A DNA stretch of 64,000 nt from Haloechinothrix_A salitolerans (GCF_039544105.1 NZ_BAABLA010000114.1), one strand, 5' to 3'; counted from the stretch's first letter, positions 25,410 to 35,131 are shown. Numbers and translations are program-made. The notes: a model not told the origin generated them from the letters alone.

Positions 25410-27059
25410 TCACCACGGCACGCCGGTGTCGCGGTGGAACGCGATGCCCTGCGCGGTCATCCGCTCCGCCTGACCGGCTAGCCGCTCCCTGAAGTCGTCC
25501 CACTTCGTCCGCTTCGACCAGCCCACCTCTGCGATCGCCTGCATCCGGGGGAACGCCATCCGCTCGATCTCGTCCTCGGTCGTGACCAGCTCCGTCCACA
25601 GCGGAGCTTCCACGCCGAGTACCGCGCCGGCACCGACCCCGGCGAGTTCGTTCGTCGGTTCCCACTCGTATGCCTTGCGGACGTCGACCGGCCCGGCCCA
25701 GGAGTTACCCCATGGGTTCGACTCCTCGTACTTCATGTCCAGGTACGTCCTGTGCGCCGGGGACATGAGCACCCGCCTGCCGCTGTTCGCTTGGCGCCGC
25801 GTCGGTGCGTCCTCCGTCTCGATACGCCAGTACTGCACCACGCCGGAGCGGGGCACGTCAGCCTTGGCGTACTCGTGCCACCCGATGGGGCGCTTGCCCG
25901 CCTTGACGATCATCGGCAGCACCTTGTCGAAGAACTTTCGGTAGTCGGCGTCGGTGGTGCTGTTCGCCTCGTCGCCGCCGATGTGCAGGTACGGGCCCGG
26001 CGTCATCTCCGCGATCTGGGTGATGACGTCGCGGGCGAACTCGTAGGTGACTTTCTTGTCGATGCACAGCGAGGAGAAGCCGACCTTGGTGTCGGTGTAG
26101 GGCGGCGGGGCATTGCCGTCGCAGTTGAGCTTGGCATACGAGGTCAGCGCGGCGTTGGTGTGGCCGGGCATGTCGATCTCCGGCACGATCGTCACCCCGC
26201 GCGAGGCCGCGTACGCGACGATCTCCCGGTACTGCTGCTTCGTGTAGAAGCCGCCCTTGCCGCCGCCGACCTCGTTGCGTGCTCCGACCTCGGTGAGCTT
26301 GGGCCAGCCGTCGATCTCGATGCGCCAGCCCTGGTCGTCAGCGAGATGCAGGTGCAGATAGTTGATCTTGTACTGCGCCACCCGGTCGATGTAGCGCTTG
26401 ACGACATCGACGCCGAAGAAGTGCCGCGCGACATCGAGCATCGCGCCTCGGTAGCCGAACCGAGGCTCATCCTCGATGACGCCGCCGGCCAGCACCCATT
26501 CGCGGTCGACGGTCTTGCCGCGCTCGACGTCTGCGGGCAGCAGTTGCCGCAACGTGTGCGCCCCGGCGAACAGTCCGTCCTTGCTCGCCGCGCTCAGCGT
26601 GACGCCGTCGCGGGCGATCTCCAGTCGGTAACTCTCGTCCCGCGGGTCGCCGCCCTCGCGGAGTACCAGCCGGATGCCGCCAGCGTCGTCCTCGCCGGGC
26701 ACCACGCGCAGCGGGAAACCGGTCGCCGGGCGGAGCACGTCGGCGAGGTAGTCACCGGCGGCCTTCGCGTCGTCAGGGGCGGAGATCACGGTCTGCTTCG
26801 TCAGCGCGAAGTTGTCCTTCTCCGCCGCCCGCACGCTGGCCGGGGCGGGGATGACGTCGGACAACGTTGGCGCGTCGTCCGGTAACCGCACCGGTTCCGG
26901 TGTCGTCGTCGGCGTCGCGGGCCGAGGCGAGGTCGCCTGGGCGCTGACGGACGCCGTGCCCTGCGTCGGGGGATCGTCGGTGCATCCATTGACCACTAGG
27001 CTCACCACAAGAAGGCTCAGGAGGATCGCGGCGCGTCGTGACTTTATCCTCGCTCCCAC
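25410..27059 (-). CDS. GH20 beta-N-acetylhexosaminidase lipoprotein
   Basis: A 549-residue lipoprotein (lipobox Cys26, VVNGC) with a Thr/Pro-rich linker, a GH20b N-terminal domain (SDVIPAPASVRAAEKDNFAL) and the catalytic GH20 barrel (FGYRGAMLDVARHFFGVDVV, NYLHLHLADDQGWRIEI, EIDMPGHTNAAL). The catalytic Asp-Glu pair is in LHIGGDEANS. It cleaves terminal GlcNAc/GalNAc at the cell surface, for example from chitin or wall fragments. The start is taken as GTG 27059 because it begins a compact signal peptide; the frame is open further upstream, but that part is not signal-like. Confidence 0.92.
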   Translation of the reverse strand: MGARIKSRRAAILLSLLVVSLVVNGCTDDPPTQGTASVSAQATSPRPATPTTTPEPVRLPDDAPTLSDVIPAPASVRAAEKDNFALTKQTVISAPDDAKAAGDYLADVLRPATGFPLRVVPGEDDAGGIRLVLREGGDPRDESYRLEIARDGVTLSAASKDGLFAGAHTLRQLLPADVERGKTVDREWVLAGGVIEDEPRFGYRGAMLDVARHFFGVDVVKRYIDRVAQYKINYLHLHLADDQGWRIEIDGWPKLTEVGARNEVGGGKGGFYTKQQYREIVAYAASRGVTIVPEIDMPGHTNAALTSYAKLNCDGNAPPPYTDTKVGFSSLCIDKKVTYEFARDVITQIAEMTPGPYLHIGGDEANSTTDADYRKFFDKVLPMIVKAGKRPIGWHEYAKADVPRSGVVQYWRIETEDAPTRRQANSGRRVLMSPAHRTYLDMKYEESNPWGNSWAGPVDVRKAYEWEPTNELAGVGAGAVLGVEAPLWTELVTTEDEIERMAFPRMQAIAEVGWSKRTKWDDFRERLAGQAERMTAQGIAFHRDTGVPW

Positions 27060-27196
27060 GCGCCTATCGCACCATGTGCCGTCACTCCGCGCGTTGGCGG
27101 GCCCATCGTGATGGGTGGCGACATACTGTGGGTGAACGTGACGTGTCGTGCGTGCCGTGATTCGCACGCGGAGTCCCATTGGGTGGAGGAGCATTC

Positions 27197-28903
27197 GTGG
27201 ACCTGTTCTCGGACCTCGCGAGTGGGTTGCTCTCGTTCTCGAAGCAGCTGTTCGGTCCGGGTATCTGCCCTGGTGACTGGGTGTGGGCCACCGGAACGGC
27301 CGGTGCGCTCATCGCCTTGCTGCCGATCATCGGCGCGCTTGGTATCAGCGTCATCAGAAAATTCACCGGCAACACCTACTCCGCCGTCACGCTGAGTGTG
27401 TTCGGCGTGATCGGCGTGGTGTTCGTAGGTGTGCTGCCGTGGGTCCTGATGGCCGGGGTCTCCGAGACATTCCGGATCGTGGCCGCCGGTGGTCGTGGCG
27501 GTCTGAGCCAGGGCGAGGTCGCCGCCCTCAACACGACATACTGCGACTTCATCGGTGACCAGAGTGTCTACCTTGGCAAGGGTCCAGGCGTGTTCGACAC
27601 GCTGTTCTACCCCGGTGGCAACGAACTCGCCTACGGCTTCTACCTCGGCACGCTGGTTGGGTTGCCCATTCTGTCGCTGATCTTCGTGATGCTGCAGGGC
27701 AAACTCGCCTTCCGCCGTGGTCCCGCGTGGCCCGCGCGGTTCTTCTGGGTACCGTTCGTCGGGCTGGCGCTGCTCAGCGTGACCGTCAACGCCAACACCG
27801 CCATCCACCTGTGGCTCGGGTTCCTCCCGGTCAGCGTGCTCGGACTGATCCCGATCGCCGTGGTCGGCCCGCCGTCCTGGCACGCCATCCGGCGGGCGGA
27901 CCAGCGCAAGGCCCGCCGTGAGGTGGCGCCGCCACAGCAGCCACCGCAACGTCCTGTGCAGCCACCGCCCCCGCCTCCTGGGAATTACCCGCCGACGGCG
28001 GTGGCGCCGACGTCGGGAGAATCCGCCATGGCAGGTGCGGTGCCGGTGCCAATCCCTGCCCGCGCGCCGACGTCGGACACCCGCTACCAGCGCACCCGCA
28101 GGCTCGGCCACGGTGGTTTCGGCACGGTCTGGCAGGCTTACGACACGCAGCTCAACCGCACGGTGGCGCTCAAGATCGCGCACGCACCCGACCGTGACAC
28201 CGAGGAGCGGATGCAGCGGGAGGCCCGTGCGCTCGCCGCTCTCGACCACCCCAACTGCGTCCGGGTGTATGACCTCGTCGAGCAGCCCGAAGGACTCGCG
28301 CTGGTCATGGAGTACCTGGACGGTGACGCGCTGGCGAGTGCTGTTGACGAGCGCGGCCCGATCGACGACGTCGCCGCCGCCCGGTTGTGGTCGACGACGG
28401 CGAGCGCGCTGATCGCCGCGCACGACAAAGGTGTCCTGCACCGCGACGTCAAGCCGTCGAACATCATCGTTGACCCACGCGGCATCCCGCATCTGATCGA
28501 CTTCGGCATCGCGCGTAGTAAGGGCGACTCAGCCATGACCGCGACCGGCATGATGATCGGGACGCCGGATTACACCGCGCCAGAGGTCGCGAACGGCGCG
28601 GGCGCCAGTCCCGCCTCGGATGCCTGGCAGCTCGCCGCCACTGTGAGCTTCGCGCTGACCGGACGTCCGCCACGCGGTGACCGGGAGAACCCGATGGCGG
28701 CGCTCTTGGCGGCGTCCCGCGCGGAGGCCCCGACGGAACTGCCGAGCGGCAGCGTCCACGCCCGGCTACTGACGGCGGCGCTGGACGCCGAGCCGCGCAA
28801 CCGGCCGACACTCGGGGCGGTAGTCGAGGAGATGAACGCGTGGCTGTCCGGGGTGGGCGAGTCCCGCGAGGGCCCGGTGACACGGGTGATCCCTCGGCAG
28901 TGA
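27197..28903 (+). CDS. Ser/Thr protein kinase with N-terminal membrane domain
   Basis: The 568-residue protein has an N-terminal membrane region (about residues 1-225, four or five spans), a Pro/Gln-rich linker (about 240-290, runs of Pro), then a complete protein-kinase domain at the C-terminus. Kinase motifs: Gly-loop GHGGFGTV (about residue 303), Lys326 in VALKI, His415-Arg-Asp417 in HRDVKPSNI, DFGIA and TAPE. GGTGGAGGAG sits before GTG 27197; an upstream TTG is less likely. Most actinobacterial Pkn proteins have the kinase first and an external sensor last, so this order is unusual. Targets are unknown; the potassium-transport pair downstream is convergent. Confidence 0.9.
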   Translation: MDLFSDLASGLLSFSKQLFGPGICPGDWVWATGTAGALIALLPIIGALGISVIRKFTGNTYSAVTLSVFGVIGVVFVGVLPWVLMAGVSETFRIVAAGGRGGLSQGEVAALNTTYCDFIGDQSVYLGKGPGVFDTLFYPGGNELAYGFYLGTLVGLPILSLIFVMLQGKLAFRRGPAWPARFFWVPFVGLALLSVTVNANTAIHLWLGFLPVSVLGLIPIAVVGPPSWHAIRRADQRKARREVAPPQQPPQRPVQPPPPPPGNYPPTAVAPTSGESAMAGAVPVPIPARAPTSDTRYQRTRRLGHGGFGTVWQAYDTQLNRTVALKIAHAPDRDTEERMQREARALAALDHPNCVRVYDLVEQPEGLALVMEYLDGDALASAVDERGPIDDVAAARLWSTTASALIAAHDKGVLHRDVKPSNIIVDPRGIPHLIDFGIARSKGDSAMTATGMMIGTPDYTAPEVANGAGASPASDAWQLAATVSFALTGRPPRGDRENPMAALLAASRAEAPTELPSGSVHARLLTAALDAEPRNRPTLGAVVEEMNAWLSGVGESREGPVTRVIPRQ

Positions 28904-28912
28904 GGGGGCGCC

Positions 28913-28968
28913 AGTTGATCTGAAGACGTTTCGGTTGCTATGACGACGCAACTGTCTTCAGATCAACT
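28913..28968. repeat. 25-bp-arm imperfect hairpin
   Basis: Arms 28913-28937 and 28944-28968 surround the loop CTATGA, with five mismatches in the inner part. The outer AGTTGATCTGAAGAC is shared with the palindrome at 20263, and its AGTTGATC end with the 87-bp elements. It lies between convergent genes. Confidence 0.8.
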
Positions 28969-28977
28969 CGCCCACCC

Positions 28978-29646
28978 TCACGTCAGCTCGGCGAACCGCT
29001 CCGTGTCTGTTGACTTCCCCGCCACGATGAGCAGGTCGCCCCTGCGGACGACGGTCTCCGCCGTCGCGTAGGTGAAGCCTTCACCGCGCCGCTTGATGCT
29101 GACCACGGTGATGCCGTACTTCGACCGCAGTTCGCTTTCCGCGAGTGGTCGACCGACCGCCTCGGCGGGCGCGACGGTCTTGACCATCGCGTAGTCGTCC
29201 TCGAACTCGATGTAGTCCAGCATCCTGCCCATCACGAGGTGGGCGACACGCTCGCCCATGTCGTGCTCCGGTAGCACGACGTGATGCGCGCCGACGCGCT
29301 CCAGGATCCGCGCGTGCTGCCGTGACAGCGCCTTCGCCCAGATGTTGGGGATGCCGAAGTCCGCCAGCACCGACGTCGTCAGGATGCTCGCCTCAAGGTC
29401 GGCGCCGATGGCGACGACTGCGCGCCGGAACTGGTGCACGCCGAGCTGCTTGAGCGCGTCCTCGTCCGTTGAATCGGCGACGACGGCGTGTGTCAGGTCC
29501 TCGGCGTACTTGTCGACCAGCTTCGGGCTGCTGTCGATGGCGAGCACGTCGGTGCGCTGCCGTGCGAGTTCGAGTGCGAGCGAACCGCCGAACCGGCCGA
29601 GGCCGATGATCACGGCACGGTTTCCGCTCGATCCGTTCCTAGCCAA
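28978..29646 (-). CDS. potassium uptake regulatory subunit (TrkA/KtrA type)
   Basis: A 222-residue cytosolic gating subunit. RCK-N Rossmann domain: VIIGLGRFGGSLALELA with the acidic residue after strand 2 (VLAIDSS), then the TrkA_C domain (about residues 140-222; AVGRPLAESELRSKYGITVV). It binds nucleotide (NAD(H) or ATP/ADP) and controls the channel subunit encoded just upstream; the genes overlap by 8 nt. One RCK domain makes it KtrA-like rather than the double-domain E. coli TrkA. Confidence 0.92.
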   Translation of the reverse strand: MARNGSSGNRAVIIGLGRFGGSLALELARQRTDVLAIDSSPKLVDKYAEDLTHAVVADSTDEDALKQLGVHQFRRAVVAIGADLEASILTTSVLADFGIPNIWAKALSRQHARILERVGAHHVVLPEHDMGERVAHLVMGRMLDYIEFEDDYAMVKTVAPAEAVGRPLAESELRSKYGITVVSIKRRGEGFTYATAETVVRRGDLLIVAGKSTDTERFAELT

Positions 29647-31036
29647 CGATGGGTCGCTCCTCAGGTAGTTCGTAACGCCGTGGACGGTCCCGCAACGCTA
29701 GCGCGGTCGCCAGCGTGATCGGCCCGAGGCGTCCGATGAACATCAGTATCGACATCATCACGTGCATGCCGGGGGGCAAATCGGCGGTAATTCCGGTGGA
29801 CAACCCGACCGTGGCCACGGCGGACACCGACTCGAACAGGACCTCGTCGAGCGGGTGCTCCGAGATGGACAGCATCGTGATCGTGGTCAGCATGACCAGC
29901 GCGACGGCCAGTAGCGCGACGGTCAGCGCCTGCCGCTGCACGGTCGCCGCCAGCCGCCTGCCCATGACATGCACCGTCGGTTCTCCTCGGATCTCCGCCA
30001 GGATCACGAACGCGAGCAATGCGAACGTTGTCACCTTGATTCCCGCCGCGGTGCTCGCACTGCCACCGCCAATGAACATCAACACGTCGGTGACCAGCAG
30101 CGTTGACGACTCCAGCTCGCCGGTGGGCACCGAGTTGAACCCGGCAGAGCGGGGCATCGTCGCGGCGAACAGCCCGGCGAGCAGTTTGCCTGGCACGCCG
30201 AGCCCGCCCATCGTGTCGGCGTTCTGCCACTCGTTGATCGTGATGTAGGTGAACCCGACGACCAGCAGCACACCCGTCGTGAGCAGGGTGATCTTGCTGT
30301 GCATACTCCAGTGGATCTTGCCGCGCAGTCTGCGGCCCAGTTCGAACAGCACGGGGAAGCCGAGCCCGCCGATGATCACCGCGATGATCACCGCAAGCGA
30401 GATCCATGGATCGCTGACGAACCGTTCCATGCTGTCGGAGTACAGCGAGAAGCCGGCGTTGTTGTACGCCGAGATGCCGTGGAACACGCCGGAGTACAGT
30501 GCGTCGCCGAACCCGTAGTCGTAGCCGCTCATCAGCCGGACCGTGAACACCGTCGCGACGATGACCTCGACCGTGATGCTGATGAGCACGATCCTGCGGA
30601 CGACGTCGCGAACCTCACCCAGGTCAAGGCTCTTCGTCTCCCGTTGCGCGCTGAGCTGCATCCGGAGCCCGAACCGGCGGGAAACCAGCAGCACCATGAG
30701 CGACGCCACGGTCATGATGCCGAGCCCACCGATCTGGATGAGCACGAGGATCGTTATCTCGCCGAACGTCGACCAATGCCCGCTCGTGTCGACCACGATC
30801 AGCCCCGTGATGCACACGGCCGACGTCGCGGTGAACAGCGCCGTGACGAAGTCGGTCGCCTGGCCGTTCTCCGCCGTGATCGGCAGCATCAGCAGGATGG
30901 TGCCGACGGCCACTGTCGCGGCGAACCCCATGATGACCGCGCGGGCGGGATGACCCGCCGTCGGCAGCGCCTTCCGCATCCCGAGCAGCGCCTTAAGCAG
31001 CGGTGATCTCGGCTCGGATGGTCCGGCCCGTGTCAT
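29639..31036 (-). CDS. TrkH/KtrB-family potassium transporter
   Basis: A 465-residue membrane protein with the fourfold M1-P-M2 repeat of TrkH/KtrB channels. Filter-region segments are visible as FTATSAVCITGLIV, VFHGISAYNNAGFSLY, MPRSAGFNSV and VSAVATVGLSTGIT. It conducts K+ (or Na+-coupled K+) and works with the RCK subunit that overlaps it. The first about 30 residues are cytosolic and basic. Confidence 0.93.
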   Translation of the reverse strand: MTRAGPSEPRSPLLKALLGMRKALPTAGHPARAVIMGFAATVAVGTILLMLPITAENGQATDFVTALFTATSAVCITGLIVVDTSGHWSTFGEITILVLIQIGGLGIMTVASLMVLLVSRRFGLRMQLSAQRETKSLDLGEVRDVVRRIVLISITVEVIVATVFTVRLMSGYDYGFGDALYSGVFHGISAYNNAGFSLYSDSMERFVSDPWISLAVIIAVIIGGLGFPVLFELGRRLRGKIHWSMHSKITLLTTGVLLVVGFTYITINEWQNADTMGGLGVPGKLLAGLFAATMPRSAGFNSVPTGELESSTLLVTDVLMFIGGGSASTAAGIKVTTFALLAFVILAEIRGEPTVHVMGRRLAATVQRQALTVALLAVALVMLTTITMLSISEHPLDEVLFESVSAVATVGLSTGITADLPPGMHVMMSILMFIGRLGPITLATALALRDRPRRYELPEERPIVG

Positions 31037-31214
31037 GGCGCCCTGCGCGCTCGGCGGCCGAGCAGGGTCAACGCGCGCACCCGTACGTCTCCTTCACCTA
31101 CAGCGGTGGGCGACCCACCGCGCCCCGACGGTGTTGTTCTGCCGTGTCGTGACGCGTGGCCCCTGCTGTCGTGACGGGCCCGCGCCGAGAGGGGAGCCTA
31201 TCCCCGTGTCGGAA

Positions 31215-32840
31215 TCACCGCCACGAGGGCAGCCACATTTCGGCCTCCCACCGCGCGGTCGTGATCGAATCGCCATTCAATATCGGCCAAAGCCAGATGA
31301 AGTTGGCGACGACGAGACCGATGTAGAGCGAGACGACGAGCAGTCCAGTGCCTCTTCGTTCGGCGCCGTCGCGGGTAGTGCCGAGGATTTGGCCAAGCAC
31401 AAGCGTCAGCCCGAGCACGAGGAACGGCGCAAGCGGTGTCGCGTAGAAGAAGTACATCTGCCGGTCGAGGTTGGCGAACCACGGCAGGAACCCGGCGCCG
31501 TAGCCGACCAGCACCATGCCGTAGCGCCAGTCCGAGCGGAACACCGTGCGCCACAGCCCCCACACCAGCACCGGCACCGCCAGCCACCACAGCGCTGGGG
31601 TGCCGATCAGCATCGTCGCGCGTACGCACTCCGCCTGCCCGCAGCCGACGGCCTCCTCACCGGAGCCGTAGTAGTAGTACAGCATCGGCCGCAGGCCCAT
31701 CGGCCACGTCCACGGCTTCGACTCCCACGGGTGCGGGTCACCGTCCGGCGTTGCGAGGTTGGCGTGGAAGTCCAGCACGTTGCCGTGGTAGTGCGCGAGC
31801 GAGCCCAGCGCGCTCGGCAGCACGGCGGCGAGGCTGTCCGGCATGGCCCCGGCCAGCCCGCCTGGCAGGAATCCGAAGTAGCCGCCCTCCGGATTGGCGA
31901 TCTCCAGGTAATGCCGGTCGGTGGCGGTCTCGCTGGCGAACCACGCCCACCAGGTGCCGAGGTACAGCAGGACGGCGAGCACCACGAGCGACAGCACCGC
32001 GGGCGCGGTGTCTCTGAAGAGCACCGCTCGCACGGGCCGGGCGATGCCCGCCGCGCGGCGGGCGCTCCAGTCAAGTACCAGCAGCATGAGCAGGAACGCC
32101 AGGATGTAGTACAGGCCGGACCACTTCACGCCGCAGGCGATGCCGAGCATCACCCCCGCGCCGAATCGCCACCAACGGAACCCGAGCTTCGGCCCGTACG
32201 GTGACGTCGACAGCCAGTTGTTGCGCACCGCCTCCGCGAGGCGTTCCCGCACCTGGTCCCGGTCGCGCACTAGGCAACCGAACGCGGCGAGCACGAATAC
32301 CGTGAGGAAGATGTCCAGCATCCCCATGCGGGATTGCAGGTGCAGCACGCCGTCGGCGATCACCAGCACGCCCGCGACGGCGCCGAGCAGGGTGGAGCGG
32401 GTGAGCCTGCGAGCGATCCGGATCACCAGGAAGATGATCACGATGCCCGCGATGGCCGCGCTGAACCGCCAGCCCCAGCCGTTGTAGCCGAACAGCCACT
32501 CGCCGATGGCGATGAGTTGCTTGGCGACCGGCGGATGGACGATCAGTTCGTAGCCGTAGTTGTCCTCGTACCCGCCGTTGCGCAGCGCCTGCCATGCCTG
32601 CGGAACGTAGTGCTTCTCGTCGAAGACCGGTGTGCCTTTGTCGGTGGGGAACCCGAGATTCCATAGCCGGACGACCGCGCCGATGCCGGTGATGACGAGC
32701 GTGACGAGCCAAGCGCGCAGCCGGTCGTCGGGCATCGGTCTGCCGAGCAGGGTGAGCTCGGCGTCCGACGGCGGCGCGGGTGGGCGTGCTGGGAGCTTGC
32801 GCGTCACGGTCAGCGCGTTGTCGGGCAGCACCGTCGTCAC
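31215..32840 (-). CDS. dolichyl/polyprenyl-phosphate-mannose protein mannosyltransferase
   Basis: A 541-residue GT-C glycosyltransferase, corresponding by position and type to M. tuberculosis Rv1002c (PMT), which transfers mannose from polyprenyl phosphate to exported proteins. The first external loop has the catalytic acidic pair (VFDEKHYVPQAW), followed by HPPVAKQLIAIGEWL and about ten to eleven membrane spans. GTG 32840 is a reasonable start; the longer reading frame to 33038 runs into intergenic repeats and the rsmI start region. It diverges from rsmI, an arrangement kept in mycobacteria. Confidence 0.92.
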   Translation of the reverse strand: MTTVLPDNALTVTRKLPARPPAPPSDAELTLLGRPMPDDRLRAWLVTLVITGIGAVVRLWNLGFPTDKGTPVFDEKHYVPQAWQALRNGGYEDNYGYELIVHPPVAKQLIAIGEWLFGYNGWGWRFSAAIAGIVIIFLVIRIARRLTRSTLLGAVAGVLVIADGVLHLQSRMGMLDIFLTVFVLAAFGCLVRDRDQVRERLAEAVRNNWLSTSPYGPKLGFRWWRFGAGVMLGIACGVKWSGLYYILAFLLMLLVLDWSARRAAGIARPVRAVLFRDTAPAVLSLVVLAVLLYLGTWWAWFASETATDRHYLEIANPEGGYFGFLPGGLAGAMPDSLAAVLPSALGSLAHYHGNVLDFHANLATPDGDPHPWESKPWTWPMGLRPMLYYYYGSGEEAVGCGQAECVRATMLIGTPALWWLAVPVLVWGLWRTVFRSDWRYGMVLVGYGAGFLPWFANLDRQMYFFYATPLAPFLVLGLTLVLGQILGTTRDGAERRGTGLLVVSLYIGLVVANFIWLWPILNGDSITTARWEAEMWLPSWR

Positions 32841-32897
32841 GAGGGTCCATGCTAGGCCCGATGGTGTGAGGTCGACGTGCGGGTGTCGTATTGCGCT

Positions 32898-32970
32898 GAA
32901 TGACGCTTTCGCTGCGTTGGGCGCGGTGAAAGCGTCGTTCGGTGCGCCCAGTGCGGGGAACGCGTCGTTC
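32898..32970. repeat. GAATGACGCTTTC inverted repeats between pmt and rsmI
   Basis: GAATGACGCTTTC (32898-32910) and GAAAGCGTCGTTC (32928-32940) form 13-bp arms with one mismatch and a 17-nt loop. A third related palindromic copy, GAACG-CGT-CGTTC, lies at 32958-32970. They occupy the divergent promoter region of pmt and rsmI. Confidence 0.7.
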
Positions 32971-32989
32971 GTCGTGCGAAGCTGGCTCC

Positions 32990-33838
32990 GTGGACACGCC
33001 GACAGACGACCGGGGCGGGCTGGTGCTGGCCGCGACACCGCTTGGCGACTCCCACGACGCGTCGCCGAGGCTGGTCAATGCCCTTGGCAGCGCCGACATC
33101 ATCGCGGCGGAGGACACCCGCAGGACGCGGGCGCTGGCCATCGCGCTCGGCGTGACGATGACCGGGCGGCTGGTCAGCTTCTACGATGCTGTGGAGACGT
33201 CGCGGATTCCCGCGTTGCTTGAGGCGATCCGTGGGGGCAAGACGGTGTTGCTGGTCACCGACGCCGGGATGCCCAGCGTGTCTGATCCAGGATTCTCGCT
33301 GGTCAGCGCCTGCGCGGACGCCGAACTGCCGGTCACCTGTCTGCCGGGGCCATCCGCGGTGACGACGGCGCTGGCGCTGTCCGGGCTCGCCTCCGACCGG
33401 TTCTGCTTCGACGGCTTCGTGCCCCGCAAACCGGGCGAGCGGGAGAAGTTCCTCGCCGCGCTGGCCGAGGAGCCCCGGACTACGGTGTTCTTCGAGTCAC
33501 CGCACCGCATCGCCACCACGCTGGCCGACGCCGCGCGGGTGCTCGGCGGTGAGCGGCGCGCCGCCGTCTGCCGGGAGCTGACCAAGCCGTACGAGGAGGT
33601 CCTGCGCGGCACCCTCGCCGAGCTGGCCGACCGCGCCGCCGAGGGGCTGCGCGGCGAGATCACGGTCGTTGTCGCGGGCGCCGTCGCTCGGCAGCCGGAC
33701 GTCGCGGACCTTGTCGCCGCCGTCCGGGAGCGGGTCGATGCCGGGGAGCGGTTGAAGACGGCCGCCGGTGACGTCGCCGCCGCGCACGGCGTGTCCAAGA
33801 AGGAGCTGTACGACGCGGTGCTCGCCGCGCGGAAGTAG
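32990..33838 (+). CDS. rsmI: 16S rRNA 2'-O-ribose C1402 methyltransferase RsmI
   Basis: A 282-residue tetrapyrrole-methylase-fold enzyme that uses SAM to methylate C1402 of 16S rRNA. Family motifs: LVLAATPLGDSHDASPRLVNAL, AAEDTRRT, LLVTDAGMPSVSDPG, CLPGPSAVTTALALSGL, FDGFVPRK and ESPHRIATTL. GTG 32990 gives the normal N-terminus. The small HTH-like tail (AAAHGVSKKELYDAVLA) is typical. It is convergent with the MFS gene, with only 3 nt between stops. Confidence 0.95.
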   Translation: MDTPTDDRGGLVLAATPLGDSHDASPRLVNALGSADIIAAEDTRRTRALAIALGVTMTGRLVSFYDAVETSRIPALLEAIRGGKTVLLVTDAGMPSVSDPGFSLVSACADAELPVTCLPGPSAVTTALALSGLASDRFCFDGFVPRKPGEREKFLAALAEEPRTTVFFESPHRIATTLADAARVLGGERRAAVCRELTKPYEEVLRGTLAELADRAAEGLRGEITVVVAGAVARQPDVADLVAAVRERVDAGERLKTAAGDVAAAHGVSKKELYDAVLAARK

Positions 33839-33841
33839 GGG

Positions 33842-35131
33842 CTACGGCTGGCGCCGCGCGTCCAGCTCGCAGGACTGCTCCGGCGTCGGGTGGTGCGGTT
33901 CCTCCTGCTTCGTCGGCAGGGTCTCCCGCGCGGGCACCCATACCAACGCCGCGATCAGCGCCAGCGCGCCGGTGATACCGAACGCCCAGCCGAATGAGAC
34001 GTCCTCGGCCAGCGCGCCCGCCAGCAGCGGGCCCATGATCGCGCCGACGTCCGCGGCCATCTGGAACGTCGCCAGCACCGGACCGCCGCGTCCGCGCGAG
34101 CCGACGACGTCCGCCACCGTCGCCTGCATCGGCGGCGTGAGCAGCCCGGCCCCGAGCCCGGTGACCACGGTGGCCACCATGAACTCGAGTAGTGACGACG
34201 TGAGGCCTAGCCAGACCGTGCCCGCGGCGGTGACCGTCAGCCCGGTCAGCACGAACGGTTTGCGGCCGATGGTGTCGGCGAGCTTGCCGGACAGCAGCAG
34301 CATCCCGACGTTGGCTGCCGCGAACACGCCGAACGCGATGCCGACCAGGCCCTCTCGTTGGTGGAGCACCTGCACCAGGAACAGCGGCACCAGCGCCACC
34401 CTGACTCCGAAGACCATCCAGCCGAACGAGAAGTTGGCCAGCAGCGCCGACCGGTAGGCGTGGTCGCGCAGCGCGGCGGGCAGGGTCAGCGCGGGGGCGT
34501 CGTCGCTGTCCGCCGCGCTGATCAACGTCGAGTTGCGCAGCATAAGCCACACGAACAGCGTGGTGATCAGCAGCGCCAGCGCGTAGACGAGGAAGGGCGC
34601 GCGGATGTTGATCTCGATCAGGCCGCCGCCCGCCAGCGGCCCGATGACGTTGCCGACGAGAAAGCCGGTACCGAACAAGCCAGCTGCCCTGCCGCGCAGC
34701 GGCGGCGGGGTGAGATGGATCAGCAGCGCGATCGCGGAGACGGTGAACATCGTCGAGCCGATGCCGCCCGCCGAGCGGAACACCAGCAGCTGGACGTAGC
34801 CGTTGGCGAACGCGGTCGCCCCCGTGGACAGGGCTACGATCAGTAGTCCGGTGAGGTAGACCTTGCGCTCGCCGAGCCGGGAGACGAGACCGCCCGCGAC
34901 TGGCGCGAACAGCAGCCGCGCCGCGGCGAACGCGCTGATCACCAGTGAGGCCGCGGTGACGCCGACGTTGAAGCTGTCAGCGAAGATCGGGATCGCTGGC
35001 GCCACCAGCCCGAAGCCCGCCGCGATCAGGACGTTTGCGGCGACGAGCACCCACACCTCACGTGGCAGGGTGTCCGCGACCGTGTCGGCGGCGCTGCCGC
35101 CGTCAGCGGTCTGATCGGTTCTCGTCGTCAT
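33842..35131 (-). CDS. MFS transporter (DHA1-like drug efflux)
   Basis: A 429-residue major facilitator with 12 predicted spans. The motif-A loop is VSRLGERKVYLTG, with a second copy GKLADTIGRKPFVLTG, and the motif-C region is GFLVGNVIGPLAGGGL. These mark it as an H+-coupled exporter of the DHA1 type. The start at 35131 follows GAGGGGA. The substrate cannot be named. It lies 68 bp downstream of pabB and may be read through from it. Confidence 0.9.
   Translation of the reverse strand: MTTRTDQTADGGSAADTVADTLPREVWVLVAANVLIAAGFGLVAPAIPIFADSFNVGVTAASLVISAFAAARLLFAPVAGGLVSRLGERKVYLTGLLIVALSTGATAFANGYVQLLVFRSAGGIGSTMFTVSAIALLIHLTPPPLRGRAAGLFGTGFLVGNVIGPLAGGGLIEINIRAPFLVYALALLITTLFVWLMLRNSTLISAADSDDAPALTLPAALRDHAYRSALLANFSFGWMVFGVRVALVPLFLVQVLHQREGLVGIAFGVFAAANVGMLLLSGKLADTIGRKPFVLTGLTVTAAGTVWLGLTSSLLEFMVATVVTGLGAGLLTPPMQATVADVVGSRGRGGPVLATFQMAADVGAIMGPLLAGALAEDVSFGWAFGITGALALIAALVWVPARETLPTKQEEPHHPTPEQSCELDARRQP

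Noticed and set aside
33061..33838. Possible second gene antisense to rsmI (minus-strand open frame)
   Set aside because: The RsmI motifs on the plus strand are complete and the antisense frame is Ser/Ala/Arg-rich noise.
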